Virus record (IMG/VR): IMGVR_UViG_3300007533_000211
Span: 1-22,495 of that record
DNA from: a virus
Length of the DNA stretch: 22,495 nucleotides
Direction: 5' to 3' (one strand)
The position numbers were made by a program, and so were the translations under genes. Position 1 is the first letter of the stretch; every line of letters begins with the position of its first letter. A model generated the notes under the pieces. The model was not told the DNA's origin, made no database searches, and saw only the letters and a program-made list of their open reading frames with translations. Shown one piece after another: positions 14,538 to 19,756 of this stretch.

Positions 14538-15487
14538 TGGATCTGGCAGGGGCGCTGGCGAAGATCGTGGACGCAGACATCGGGGGCAACGCCCGGCGCT
14601 TGGCCGAGGCGGTGCTGCTCTCGAACATGCGAGGTGAGAGACCAACAGGGAGGGCAATCGGGCTGCGGTTCGGCTGGTCCAAGCACACAACCAGCCGGGC
14701 CGTCCGGCAACTGGAACAGGCCGGATTGGTCGAACGGGACAGCCAGCGGAGCGGGCTGGCGCTCGAGCTGATAGGGCATGAGGTTGCGAAAATCGCAACC
14801 TCGGGCGCAGAACAGGGGCATGAGGTTGCGAAAATCGCAACCTCGGGCGCAGAACAGGGGCATGAGGTTGCGAAAATCGCAACCTCGGGCGCAGAACAGG
14901 GGCATGAGGTTGCGAAAATCGCAACCTCGGAAGGTTCGGAGGGGCATGAGGTAGCGAAAATCGCAACCTCGACCACTGAGGTTGCGAAAATCGCAACCTC
15001 GTGCCTAGAGAGAGAGAGTAGTAGTAATACAGATATAGATAATCTCTCTCTCGCGCACGCGCGCGTGGACGGGGCCCGGTGCCGAAAGCTGCTGGAAGGG
15101 GCCGGGCACACGTGGCACGAGATCATGCGAGGCAGCACCGGCCGCATGATCGCCGAATGGATCGAGGCCGGTGCGACCGAGGCCGACGTCAAGAACGGGA
15201 TCGCACTGGCACGCCAGACGAACCGAGGCAAGCCGGACAGCCCGGCCTACTACCGATGGGCGATCCGCGAGGCGATCAAGCAAAGAAAAGCCCCGGATGG
15301 GGCCGGGGCTTCAGGGGTAGGGAACGGGCGCCCGGGGGAACAGGCACCTACGGAGAATATACATGGGCTCGACGACAAAGACTATACCCGAGGCGCTACG
15401 GGGCCTCGTGGATGGCTCGCGCAAGCTGCCACCGGCACCGGATTACCGGGAATGGACCCGGCAGATGGAAGCGGAGAGTCGGAGTGA
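14537..15487 (+). CDS. Replication initiator with iterons in its own gene
   Basis: 316 residues, translationally coupled to the regulator upstream. Residues 18-78 form a winged helix-turn-helix ('RPTGRAIGLRFGWSKHTTSRAVRQLEQAGLVER'). Residues 82-155 are six copies of 'EVAKIATS', the translation of palindromic iterons. Residues about 170-255 are a helical domain ('CRKLLEGAGHTWHEIM', 'IAEWIEAGATEADVKNGIALARQ', 'AYYRWAIREAIKQ') reminiscent of DnaD-like or other initiator C-termini, and the remainder is Gly-rich and probably disordered. The layout (N-terminal DNA-binding domain, iterons mid-gene, loader gene next) parallels lambda O with ori inside O, although I see no clear sequence homology to O. 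The last 125 bp overlap the DnaC-like gene in another frame. Confidence 0.78.
   Translation: MDLAGALAKIVDADIGGNARRLAEAVLLSNMRGERPTGRAIGLRFGWSKHTTSRAVRQLEQAGLVERDSQRSGLALELIGHEVAKIATSGAEQGHEVAKIATSGAEQGHEVAKIATSGAEQGHEVAKIATSEGSEGHEVAKIATSTTEVAKIATSCLERESSSNTDIDNLSLAHARVDGARCRKLLEGAGHTWHEIMRGSTGRMIAEWIEAGATEADVKNGIALARQTNRGKPDSPAYYRWAIREAIKQRKAPDGAGASGVGNGRPGEQAPTENIHGLDDKDYTRGATGPRGWLAQAATGTGLPGMDPADGSGESE
14780..15000 (+). repeat. Six palindromic iterons, putative origin of replication
   Basis: A 23-bp element (left arm GAGGTTGCGA, spacer AAA, right arm its exact reverse complement) occurs at 14780-14802, 14822-14844, 14864-14886, 14906-14928, 14948-14970 and 14978-15000. Copy five has one mismatch in the left arm. 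Copies one to five are spaced exactly 42 bp, about four helical turns, so they face the same side of the helix; the last step is 30 bp. The 19-bp linkers between copies one to four are identical. All steps are multiples of three, keeping the initiator frame open. An AT-rich island follows directly. Confidence 0.88.
15007..15052 (+). other. AT-rich island next to the iterons, candidate DNA unwinding element
   Basis: In otherwise very GC-rich DNA, 15019-15042 is about 79% A+T (19 of 24). It is flanked by (AG)6 at 15007-15018 and (TC)5 at 15043-15052, which are mutually complementary and could form a 10-bp stem enclosing the AT-rich loop. Its position just beyond the last iteron matches the ordering of iterons and unwinding element in the lambda origin. 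It is translated within the initiator as a Ser/Asn/Asp-rich linker. Confidence 0.7.
15284..15311 (-). terminator. Leftward intrinsic terminator inside the initiator gene
   Basis: AAGCCCCGG (15288-15296) and CCGGGGCTT (15303-15311) make a perfect 9-bp stem with a 6-nt loop. On the minus strand the stem is followed by TTTT-C-TTT counting the closing bases (down to 15282), a good U-tract. On the plus strand only CAGGGG follows. It therefore should terminate leftward (antisense) transcription about 230 bp before the AT-rich island, or end a small antisense RNA. It is wholly inside the plus-strand initiator coding region. Confidence 0.65.
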
Positions 15488-16118
15488 GGCGCGCCAGATG
15501 GCGCGGGACAACCGCGAGCGGTATCGGCGAAAGCGGCTCGAGGAACAGTTCGGCCATGCCGGGATCCCGCCACGGTTCCACGAGCGCGGCTTCGACAACT
15601 ACCGGGCCGTCTCGACGGAGCAGTACCGCGTGCTCCAGACCTGCAAGGCATACGCCGAGCGGTTCGACGAGGCGCAGAAGCTCGGCTCGAGCCTGATCCT
15701 CATCGGGCGCCCCGGTACGGGCAAGACGCACCTCGCCTGCGCGATCGCGCGCGTGGTCATCGAGCACGGGCACTCGGCGCTATTCACGAGCGTGGCCGAG
15801 ATGCTGCGCCAGACGCGCGACAGCTTCCGCGGCGAGGAAACGGAGCAGAAGATCCTGCAGCGGTTCACCGAGCCCGACCTGCTCATCCTCGACGAGGTGG
15901 GTATCGGCATCGGGCGCGAGGAAACGCGACACGCGATCATCATGGACGTGATCAACCGGCGCTACGAGCACCTGCGCCCGACCATCCTCATGGGGAACCT
16001 TTCGACGCAGGAGATGCAGGCCTACCTCGGCGAGCGAGTCTGGCGCCGGATCAGCGAGGACGGGGCCGGCGTGCTGGCCTTCACATGGGACCGGCAGAAT
16101 GCCGGCAAGGGGGACTAG
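15363..16118 (+). CDS. DnaC-like AAA+ helicase loader
   Basis: 251 residues; ATG with CGGAG 8 bp upstream, overlapping the initiator gene by 125 bp. Residues 115-122 are Walker A ('GRPGTGKT') and 173-178 Walker B ('LLILDE'), with 'FTSVAEMLRQTRDSF' between, 'GNLS' at 211-214 as sensor I and 'RRISEDG' at 228-234 holding the likely arginine finger region. This is the order in DnaC/IstB-type ATPases. Residues 1-80 are a charged helical N-terminus without the Cys cluster seen in some loaders. It should load the host replicative helicase at the adjacent origin in concert with the initiator. IstB from a transposon is excluded by lack of an IstA transposase. Confidence 0.92.
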   Translation: MGSTTKTIPEALRGLVDGSRKLPPAPDYREWTRQMEAESRSEARQMARDNRERYRRKRLEEQFGHAGIPPRFHERGFDNYRAVSTEQYRVLQTCKAYAERFDEAQKLGSSLILIGRPGTGKTHLACAIARVVIEHGHSALFTSVAEMLRQTRDSFRGEETEQKILQRFTEPDLLILDEVGIGIGREETRHAIIMDVINRRYEHLRPTILMGNLSTQEMQAYLGERVWRRISEDGAGVLAFTWDRQNAGKGD

Positions 16119-16121
16119 ATC

Positions 16122-16400
16122 ATGGCGAAAACAAACGCACGAACGACGCCGAGAGACCGGCGAGCACACAAGCTGGTGCGGCATTTCTCGATGCCATTCC
16201 TGCAGCTCGAGCGAGACCTCGAGACCCTCACCGACGACGAGCTCGATGCGATGGCGGGAAAGATCAAGGCCACGGACCAGACCAACTGCTGGTACGTCAC
16301 CTACAACTACCGCCACGCGATCCTGCAGGCGGTGCGCGAGGTGCAGGCCAGTCGAGCGCGGGCGCGTGCGCGCGTGCAGGACGAGATGGACCAACACTGA
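16122..16400 (+). CDS. Hypothetical early protein
   Basis: 92 residues. ATG lies 3 bp after the loader stop with GGGGG about 9 bp upstream. The sequence is charged: a basic N-terminus, a helix 'LQLERDLETLTDDELDAMAGKIKAT', then 'DQTNCWYVTYNYRHAILQAVREVQ' and an Arg/Ala-rich C-terminal helix. No membrane segment, signal peptide or known catalytic motif. Likely a small helical accessory protein of the replication operon. I do not recognise the family. Confidence 0.65.
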   Translation: MAKTNARTTPRDRRAHKLVRHFSMPFLQLERDLETLTDDELDAMAGKIKATDQTNCWYVTYNYRHAILQAVREVQASRARARARVQDEMDQH

Positions 16401-16417
16401 CACACAAGGGGAACGAC

Positions 16418-16771
16418 ATGGGGAATGACGAGAAACAGCAGCGCGAAACCGTCACATTCATGCTCGACACGCGGAAACTGCTGAGCGAGCCCAACCCGGT
16501 CGAGGCCATGATCACCTCGGTGCTCGAGGTCTATGGCAACGCAGGGGCCGGGGCCGGCGTCGATCGACACAACATGACCACCGCGATGATCACCGGGATC
16601 AATTACGCGCTGGCGGCCCGCGGATACGCGTCGCAACAGATCGACGAGGGCAAGAAGGAAAGCGGGCAAGAGCTGTTCCGGCGGTTCATGGATGATCTGG
16701 AACGCGTCGAGATGCGGATTATCGGGCGGCGGATGCATGAGCCGCGCGGGAACAATAACAGCCCGGAATAA
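16418..16771 (+). CDS. Hypothetical early protein
   Basis: 117 residues from the ATG at 16418, with AAGGGGA about 7 bp upstream. The body is helical: 'MLDTRKLLSEPNPVEAMITSVLEVYG', 'TTAMITGINYALAARGYASQQIDEG' and 'GQELFRRFMDDLERVEMRIIGRRM', ending in an Asn-rich polar tail. No transmembrane helix or enzymatic motif seen. It lies between the loader group and the exported-protein gene in the same direction. Function unknown. Confidence 0.65.
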   Translation: MGNDEKQQRETVTFMLDTRKLLSEPNPVEAMITSVLEVYGNAGAGAGVDRHNMTTAMITGINYALAARGYASQQIDEGKKESGQELFRRFMDDLERVEMRIIGRRMHEPRGNNNSPE

Positions 16772-16781
16772 GGGCAACGGA

Positions 16782-16795
16782 GGGGCGCACGCCCC
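16782..16795 (+). repeat. Small hairpin before the exported-protein gene
   Basis: GGGGCG and CGCCCC are perfectly complementary with a 2-nt centre (in RNA, 5 bp closing a GCAC loop). It sits in the 37-bp gap just upstream of the ribosome binding site of the gene at 16809. No T-run follows. It might modulate translation or mark an mRNA processing point. Confidence 0.35.
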
Positions 16796-16808
16796 GGGGG
16801 AACGGAAA

Positions 16809-17249
16809 ATGGAACGCACACACTATCTGGCGGCCTGCATGCTCGCGGCGGCCATGCTGCTCGGCGGGAGCCCGGCGGCGCTGGCGGGAAGCATTCAGCT
16901 CCACCTGCACTCGAAGCATTGGTCCGCGGCGACCGAGAAAAGGAACGAGGAAAACTGGGGTATCGGCTGGCGCGGCGACGGGCAGTGGGCGCCGATGCTC
17001 GGCTACTACACCAACAGCTACTTCAAGCGATCGGTATACGCCGGCGCGTCCTTCGAGTCCGACCCGGGGATTTACCTCTCGGTGCTGGCGGTCAGCGGAT
17101 ACCAGCACACCAGCGCAGGGTTCCCGAGCGTCGGGGCCTACGCGGTCGTGCCGCTGTTCTCGTGGCGCATGCTCAACGACCAGCCCGTATCGCCGATGTT
17201 GTCGGCGACCGTGGGCGTGTTCCTGTTCTCCGTGGACGTGCGCTACTGA
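16809..17249 (+). CDS. Exported, possibly outer-membrane, small beta protein
   Basis: 146 residues with a classical signal peptide: Met-Glu-Arg start, hydrophobic core 'LAACMLAAAMLLGG' and a likely signal peptidase I site after 'AALA' (about residue 26). The mature part alternates polar and aromatic residues ('SIQLHLHSKHWS', 'NWGIGWRGDGQWAPMLGYYTNSYFKRSVYAGASFES', 'GIYLSVLAVSGY', 'VGAYAVVPLFSW') and ends in 'FLFSVDVRY' with a terminal aromatic residue, as outer-membrane beta barrels do. I cannot assign a family. An exported barrel-like protein in a phage early operon suggests envelope modification or superinfection exclusion (inference). The stop overlaps the VRR-NUC start (TGATG). Confidence 0.65.
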   Translation: MERTHYLAACMLAAAMLLGGSPAALAGSIQLHLHSKHWSAATEKRNEENWGIGWRGDGQWAPMLGYYTNSYFKRSVYAGASFESDPGIYLSVLAVSGYQHTSAGFPSVGAYAVVPLFSWRMLNDQPVSPMLSATVGVFLFSVDVRY

Positions 17250-17800
17250 TGCCGCGGGCGAGCAAGCGGAATGTGGCGGGGCGGCGCAAGCCCCGCCACA
17301 TCGAGGAACAGCACCTGCGGGCGTACTTCTCGAAGGCGCAGATGCTGTGGATCCAAGGCGACGACCTCGAGCCCGACGCGCGCCTGTCCGATTACGCCTA
17401 TCACCCCCCGATGGGCGGGAAGCGCGATCGCTTCGAGGCGCACAACCTGCGCCGGCAGGGCGCCAAGGCCGGCGTGTCCGACATCCACGTCCCGATCGCC
17501 CGGCTCGACGGCAATTCCCTGTGGATCGAGCTCAAGGCCGAGTACCGCGCGATCAAGGCGGACGGGCTCCCGGGCCGGCTGATTCGCACGAAACCGACGT
17601 CAGAGCAGGTCGCGTGGCTCGAGCGGATGAGTCGCGGCGGCCACTGGACGGCAATGGCGTGGTCGTGGGAGGCGGCAATCGACCTCACGATGGCGTATAT
17701 TTCCGGGCAACGGCAACGCATGGTTGCCGTTGAACAAACAGGGTACGCTACCGTATGCCAACCCGGGGGGCCGGAGACATGGCGCTCATCGATGAGCTGA
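17249..17800 (+). CDS. VRR-NUC domain nuclease
   Basis: 183 residues, ATG overlapping the previous stop. The PD-(D/E)XK core of VRR-NUC proteins is visible: 'HNLRRQGAKAGVSDIHVPIARLDGNSLWIELKAE', with Asp78 and Glu94-Leu-Lys96 as catalytic residues, then 'SEQVAWLERMSRGGHWTAMAWSWEAAIDLTMAYI', the conserved C-terminal Gln/Trp region. Stand-alone phage VRR-NUC proteins are thought to be structure-specific (Holliday-junction or flap) nucleases used in replication and packaging. The last ~20 residues lie beyond the domain and overlap the Mor-like gene. The gene carries a 12-bp perfect hairpin near its 5' end and a 10-bp inverted repeat near its 3' end. Confidence 0.88.
   Translation: MPRASKRNVAGRRKPRHIEEQHLRAYFSKAQMLWIQGDDLEPDARLSDYAYHPPMGGKRDRFEAHNLRRQGAKAGVSDIHVPIARLDGNSLWIELKAEYRAIKADGLPGRLIRTKPTSEQVAWLERMSRGGHWTAMAWSWEAAIDLTMAYISGQRQRMVAVEQTGYATVCQPGGPETWRSSMS
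17271..17301 (+). repeat. Perfect 12-bp inverted repeat near the start of the VRR-NUC gene
   Basis: ATGTGGCGGGGC (17271-17282) is followed after 7 bp by its exact reverse complement (17290-17301). In RNA this is a very stable 12-bp hairpin, 22 bp past the start codon, covering codons 8-18. Neither strand has a following T-run. It could be an mRNA stability or processing element, a translational brake, or a dyad binding site. Confidence 0.6.
17708..17732 (+). promoter_or_regulatory. 10-bp inverted repeat upstream of the Mor-like gene, candidate operator
   Basis: CAACGGCAAC and GTTGCCGTTG flank a 5-bp centre (GCATG), a perfect dyad ending 46 bp before the Mor-like ATG. A possible -35 (TTGAAC, 17730-17735) overlaps its right arm, with a weak -10-like TATGCC 18 bp downstream. 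A repressor on the dyad could block that promoter. The dyad lies in the 3' coding end of the VRR-NUC gene. Alternatively it is an RNA hairpin that tunes expression of the activator. Confidence 0.5.
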
Positions 17801-18144
17801 CAGACCTGATCGGACACCAGAACGCAATCGAAATCGTCCGTGGATGGGGCGGGAGACGCCTGTCCATTCCATCGACCATCCCTGACCACCACCCCATCAC
17901 CTACAAGATCGGGCGCGACGCGGCCGACCTGCTCTCACACCACTACGGCGGCACCGAAATCGAGCTGCCGGTCGAGAGAAGCGCCCTGATTCGCCAGCGC
18001 GACAAGGGCATATACGACGACATGAAGCGCGGCGTCAGCGCGCGCAAGGTCGCCGAGATCTACGGCATCACCTCCCGCCACGCGCGGTTCGTATACACCC
18101 GCGAATGCCGCAGGCGTGACCCCGGGGATAAATCTCCCCCATGA
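17779..18144 (+). CDS. Mor/C-family transcription activator, putative late-gene switch
   Basis: 121 residues from the ATG at 17779, with GGGGGG 8 bp upstream; an in-frame ATG at 17755 is possible. The order matches the Mor family: N-terminal dimerisation helices ('ELTDLIGHQNAIEIVRGWGGRRLSIPS'), 'DHHPITYKIGRDAADLLSHHYGGTEIELPV', a basic helix and a C-terminal helix-turn-helix ('MKRGVSARKVAEIYGITSRHARFVYTRE', about 82-109). In phage Mu, Mor activates middle and C activates late promoters by binding dyads near -45 and contacting RNA polymerase. Here the gene is the last before lysis and packaging genes, so it is probably the late activator. It overlaps the VRR-NUC gene by 22 bp. Confidence 0.88.
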   Translation: MALIDELTDLIGHQNAIEIVRGWGGRRLSIPSTIPDHHPITYKIGRDAADLLSHHYGGTEIELPVERSALIRQRDKGIYDDMKRGVSARKVAEIYGITSRHARFVYTRECRRRDPGDKSPP

Positions 18145-18162
18145 ACCGGGCGCTCGCCCGGT
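18145..18162 (+). repeat. Hairpin between activator and lysis module
   Basis: ACCGGGC and GCCCGGT form a perfect 7-bp stem with a 4-nt loop directly after the Mor-like stop codon. GTAAAAAGC follows, so there is no U-tract on the plus strand. It may be a weak or factor-dependent terminator separating early and late transcripts, or a dyad for the late promoter expected in 18145-18192. Confidence 0.45.
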
Positions 18163-18192
18163 GTAAAAAGCAGCAAAACGGGAGGGGCCGCC

Positions 18193-18735
18193 ATGTCGCA
18201 CCGATTCCACCGCCTGATCATCCCCACGCTCCACCGCGAGGGATGGGACAAGTTCACCGACGACCCGGACGACCCGGGCGGCGCCACCCGATGGGGGATT
18301 TCCCTACGCACGGCCGAGATCCACGCGGAATTGTTCGACATCGACGGCGACGGCGACGTCGACGCCGACGACATCGAGCACCTCGACCGCGACACGGCCG
18401 AGGACTACTACCTCGAGTACGTCTGGAAGCCGCAGGGATGCGACCAGATCGCGGCCGACGCCGTGGCGGCAAAGGTGCTCGACCTGTCGGTCAACATGGG
18501 CAACACGCGGGGCGCGAAGCGGATCCAGATGGCGCTACGCGCGGTCGGCCGCCCCACCGCGATCGACGGCAAGATCGGCCCGCACACGATCGGCCGGATC
18601 AACGAGGCGCCCACGCTGGCGATGATGGCGGCGTACCGATCCGAGGCCGCGGGCTACTACCGCATGATCACCGCGCTGCGGGAAAAGAAGTTCTCCAAGT
18701 ACATCGACGGCTGGCTCAACCGTGCCTACGCCTGA
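18193..18735 (+). CDS. GH108-type endolysin (N-acetylmuramidase) with EF-hand-like loop
   Basis: 180 residues; GGGAGGGG sits upstream of the ATG. Residues 10-40 match the GH108 entry motif: catalytic Glu16 in 'LHREGWDKF', then 'DDPDDPGGATRWGIS'. Residues 49-60 ('DIDGDGDVDADD') fit a 12-residue EF-hand/dockerin-type calcium loop with Asp at positions 1, 3, 5, 9 and 12 and Gly at 6. Residues about 90-178 resemble the PG_binding_3 domain that follows GH108 ('VLDLSVNMGNTRGAKRIQ', 'DGKIGPHTIGRIN'). The enzyme cuts the glycan strand of peptidoglycan to release progeny. No signal peptide or anchor, so it needs a holin, and holin-like genes lie downstream. Confidence 0.93.
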   Translation: MSHRFHRLIIPTLHREGWDKFTDDPDDPGGATRWGISLRTAEIHAELFDIDGDGDVDADDIEHLDRDTAEDYYLEYVWKPQGCDQIAADAVAAKVLDLSVNMGNTRGAKRIQMALRAVGRPTAIDGKIGPHTIGRINEAPTLAMMAAYRSEAAGYYRMITALREKKFSKYIDGWLNRAYA

Positions 18736-18748
18736 CGCCCCCGTGAGC

Positions 18749-19126
18749 ATGGCCGGATGGATGGCGCTCGCCGGCAAGGCGGTGGCGCCGGCCGTCACCC
18801 CGTGGTCGATCGCGGCGATCGCGGCGGCATGGGCGATCGTGCACGGCGTGAAGCTGTGGGTTGCGGCCCTGTTCCCGGCCATCGCTGCCGACGAGACCCG
18901 CTGGAAGGCGCTGATCTGGACGGCGACGATCGTGGCGGGCGCCCTGTCCGGTGGCGTGACCTCGGCGATCATGCTCCCGGGGAAGGACTGGATCCCGCTG
19001 GCGGCCATGACCGCGGCCTTCAATGGCGCCCTGTGGCGCGCGGCCGTCGCCTACGTCCCCGGCGCCAAGCGCGTGCTGCTCACCGACGTCGACCGGCGCC
19101 ACGGCGCGCGCAAGGGGGCCTCCTGA
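18749..19126 (+). CDS. Putative holin, three membrane helices
   Basis: About 125 residues from the ATG at 18749; GTG at 18743 or 18722 are alternatives, and none has a clear ribosome binding site, so translation may be coupled to the endolysin stop at 18735. Three hydrophobic stretches are visible: 'WSIAAIAAAWAIVHGVKLWVAALF', 'LIWTATIVAGALSGGVTSAIML' and 'WIPLAAMTAAFNGALWRAAVAYV', with a basic C-terminal tail ('VDRRHGARKG'). This is the plan of class I holins. It lies between endolysin and Rz, where a holin is expected. No specific holin family is recognised. The stop overlaps the Rz start (TGATG). Confidence 0.68.
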   Translation: MAGWMALAGKAVAPAVTPWSIAAIAAAWAIVHGVKLWVAALFPAIAADETRWKALIWTATIVAGALSGGVTSAIMLPGKDWIPLAAMTAAFNGALWRAAVAYVPGAKRVLLTDVDRRHGARKGAS

Positions 19127-19539
19127 TGTTCGCCGGCCTGAGCGCATGGCGCATCGGCGCGTGGGCGGCCGCCGGCGCGGGCGTGCTGGTGCTGTTCCTT
19201 ATGTGGAAGGCCGAGCACGCCCGGGCAGCCATGCTCGAGGTGAGCGCCAACGTCGCGCAGACGCAGCTCGACGCGGCCACGAAGCGTGCCGCCACCCTTG
19301 CCCGACAGAATCAGGCCTTCGAACGGGATCTGGCCGAGCGATCGACCAAGCTCCGCAACATCCGCAATCAGACCGACGCGCTGCGCCACGACCTGCGCGC
19401 GGCCCGGGAGAAAGGCAGTGAAGCGTACCGCCAGTGCATGGATATCCGCGTGCCTGATGCTTACCGCAAGCGGCTGCGCGCCTACCTACACGGCAGCACC
19501 GCCGGAGCCTCCCCCGGCGTACCCCCGCCACCTGAGTAA
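19126..19539 (+). CDS. Rz: Rz-like inner-membrane spanin (i-spanin)
   Basis: 137 residues, coupled to the gene upstream, with AAGGGGG before the ATG. One N-terminal membrane helix ('IGAWAAAGAGVLVLFLMWKA', about 8-27) is followed by a long coiled-coil periplasmic stretch ('AAMLEVSANVAQTQLDAATKRAATLARQNQAFERDLAERSTKLRNIRNQTDALRHDLRAARE') and a Pro-rich end. This is the i-spanin layout. It pairs with the nested lipoprotein gene starting at 19418 to bridge and fuse the inner and outer membranes in the last step of lysis. The presence of spanins argues for a Gram-negative host. Confidence 0.88.
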   Translation: MFAGLSAWRIGAWAAAGAGVLVLFLMWKAEHARAAMLEVSANVAQTQLDAATKRAATLARQNQAFERDLAERSTKLRNIRNQTDALRHDLRAAREKGSEAYRQCMDIRVPDAYRKRLRAYLHGSTAGASPGVPPPPE

Positions 19540-19756
19540 AGGCGGGTGCCCGATTCCGCAGCGCGTACAAGACGCGCTTGCGCGCCCGGACCTGTCGATC
19601 GGAGACATGCAGGACGACGTAACGCCCGCGTTGCTCGAGCGCATCCGCGAGTGCGACACGGACCTTCATACCATCGACCAATGGTTCCAAACCCATGAAA
19701 ACGATCACTCTCCCGGGAAACACCACGATGCACGACCGGATTCTGGACCTCACTGA
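19418..19756 (+). CDS. Rz1: Rz1-like outer-membrane spanin lipoprotein (o-spanin), nested in Rz
   Basis: 112 residues in the +1 frame relative to Rz, from a GTG at 19418 with GGGAGAAAG a few bases upstream. The N-terminus is a textbook lipoprotein signal: 'MKRTASAWISACLMLTASGC', with basic residues, a hydrophobic core and lipobox LTASGC (Cys20 lipidated). A Pro-rich segment ('APPEPPPAYPRHL') follows as in Rz1 proteins. Unlike lambda Rz1 it runs 217 bp beyond the Rz stop, adding a C-terminal domain of about 70 residues that is acidic and helical ('VQDALARPDLSIGDMQDDVTPALLERIRE'). It overlaps the downstream membrane-protein gene by 29 bp. The start is inferred from signal peptide and ribosome binding site. 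Confidence 0.85.
   Translation: MKRTASAWISACLMLTASGCAPTYTAAPPEPPPAYPRHLSKGGCPIPQRVQDALARPDLSIGDMQDDVTPALLERIRECDTDLHTIDQWFQTHENDHSPGKHHDARPDSGPH

Noticed and set aside
14780-15000. Possible CRISPR array (palindromic repeats, regular spacing)
   Set aside because: The 'spacers' between copies one to four are identical, the repeats are in a coding frame of a replication protein, there are no cas genes, and an AT-rich island follows; iterons explain it better.
15363-16118. IstB-type ATPase of an IS21 insertion sequence
   Set aside because: No IstA transposase or terminal inverted repeats nearby; it lies between a replication initiator and phage early genes, so a DnaC-like loader is the better call.
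18145-18162. Rho-independent terminator after the activator gene
   Set aside because: The stem is good but no T-run follows on the plus strand, and the minus-strand side also lacks one; listed only as a hairpin.
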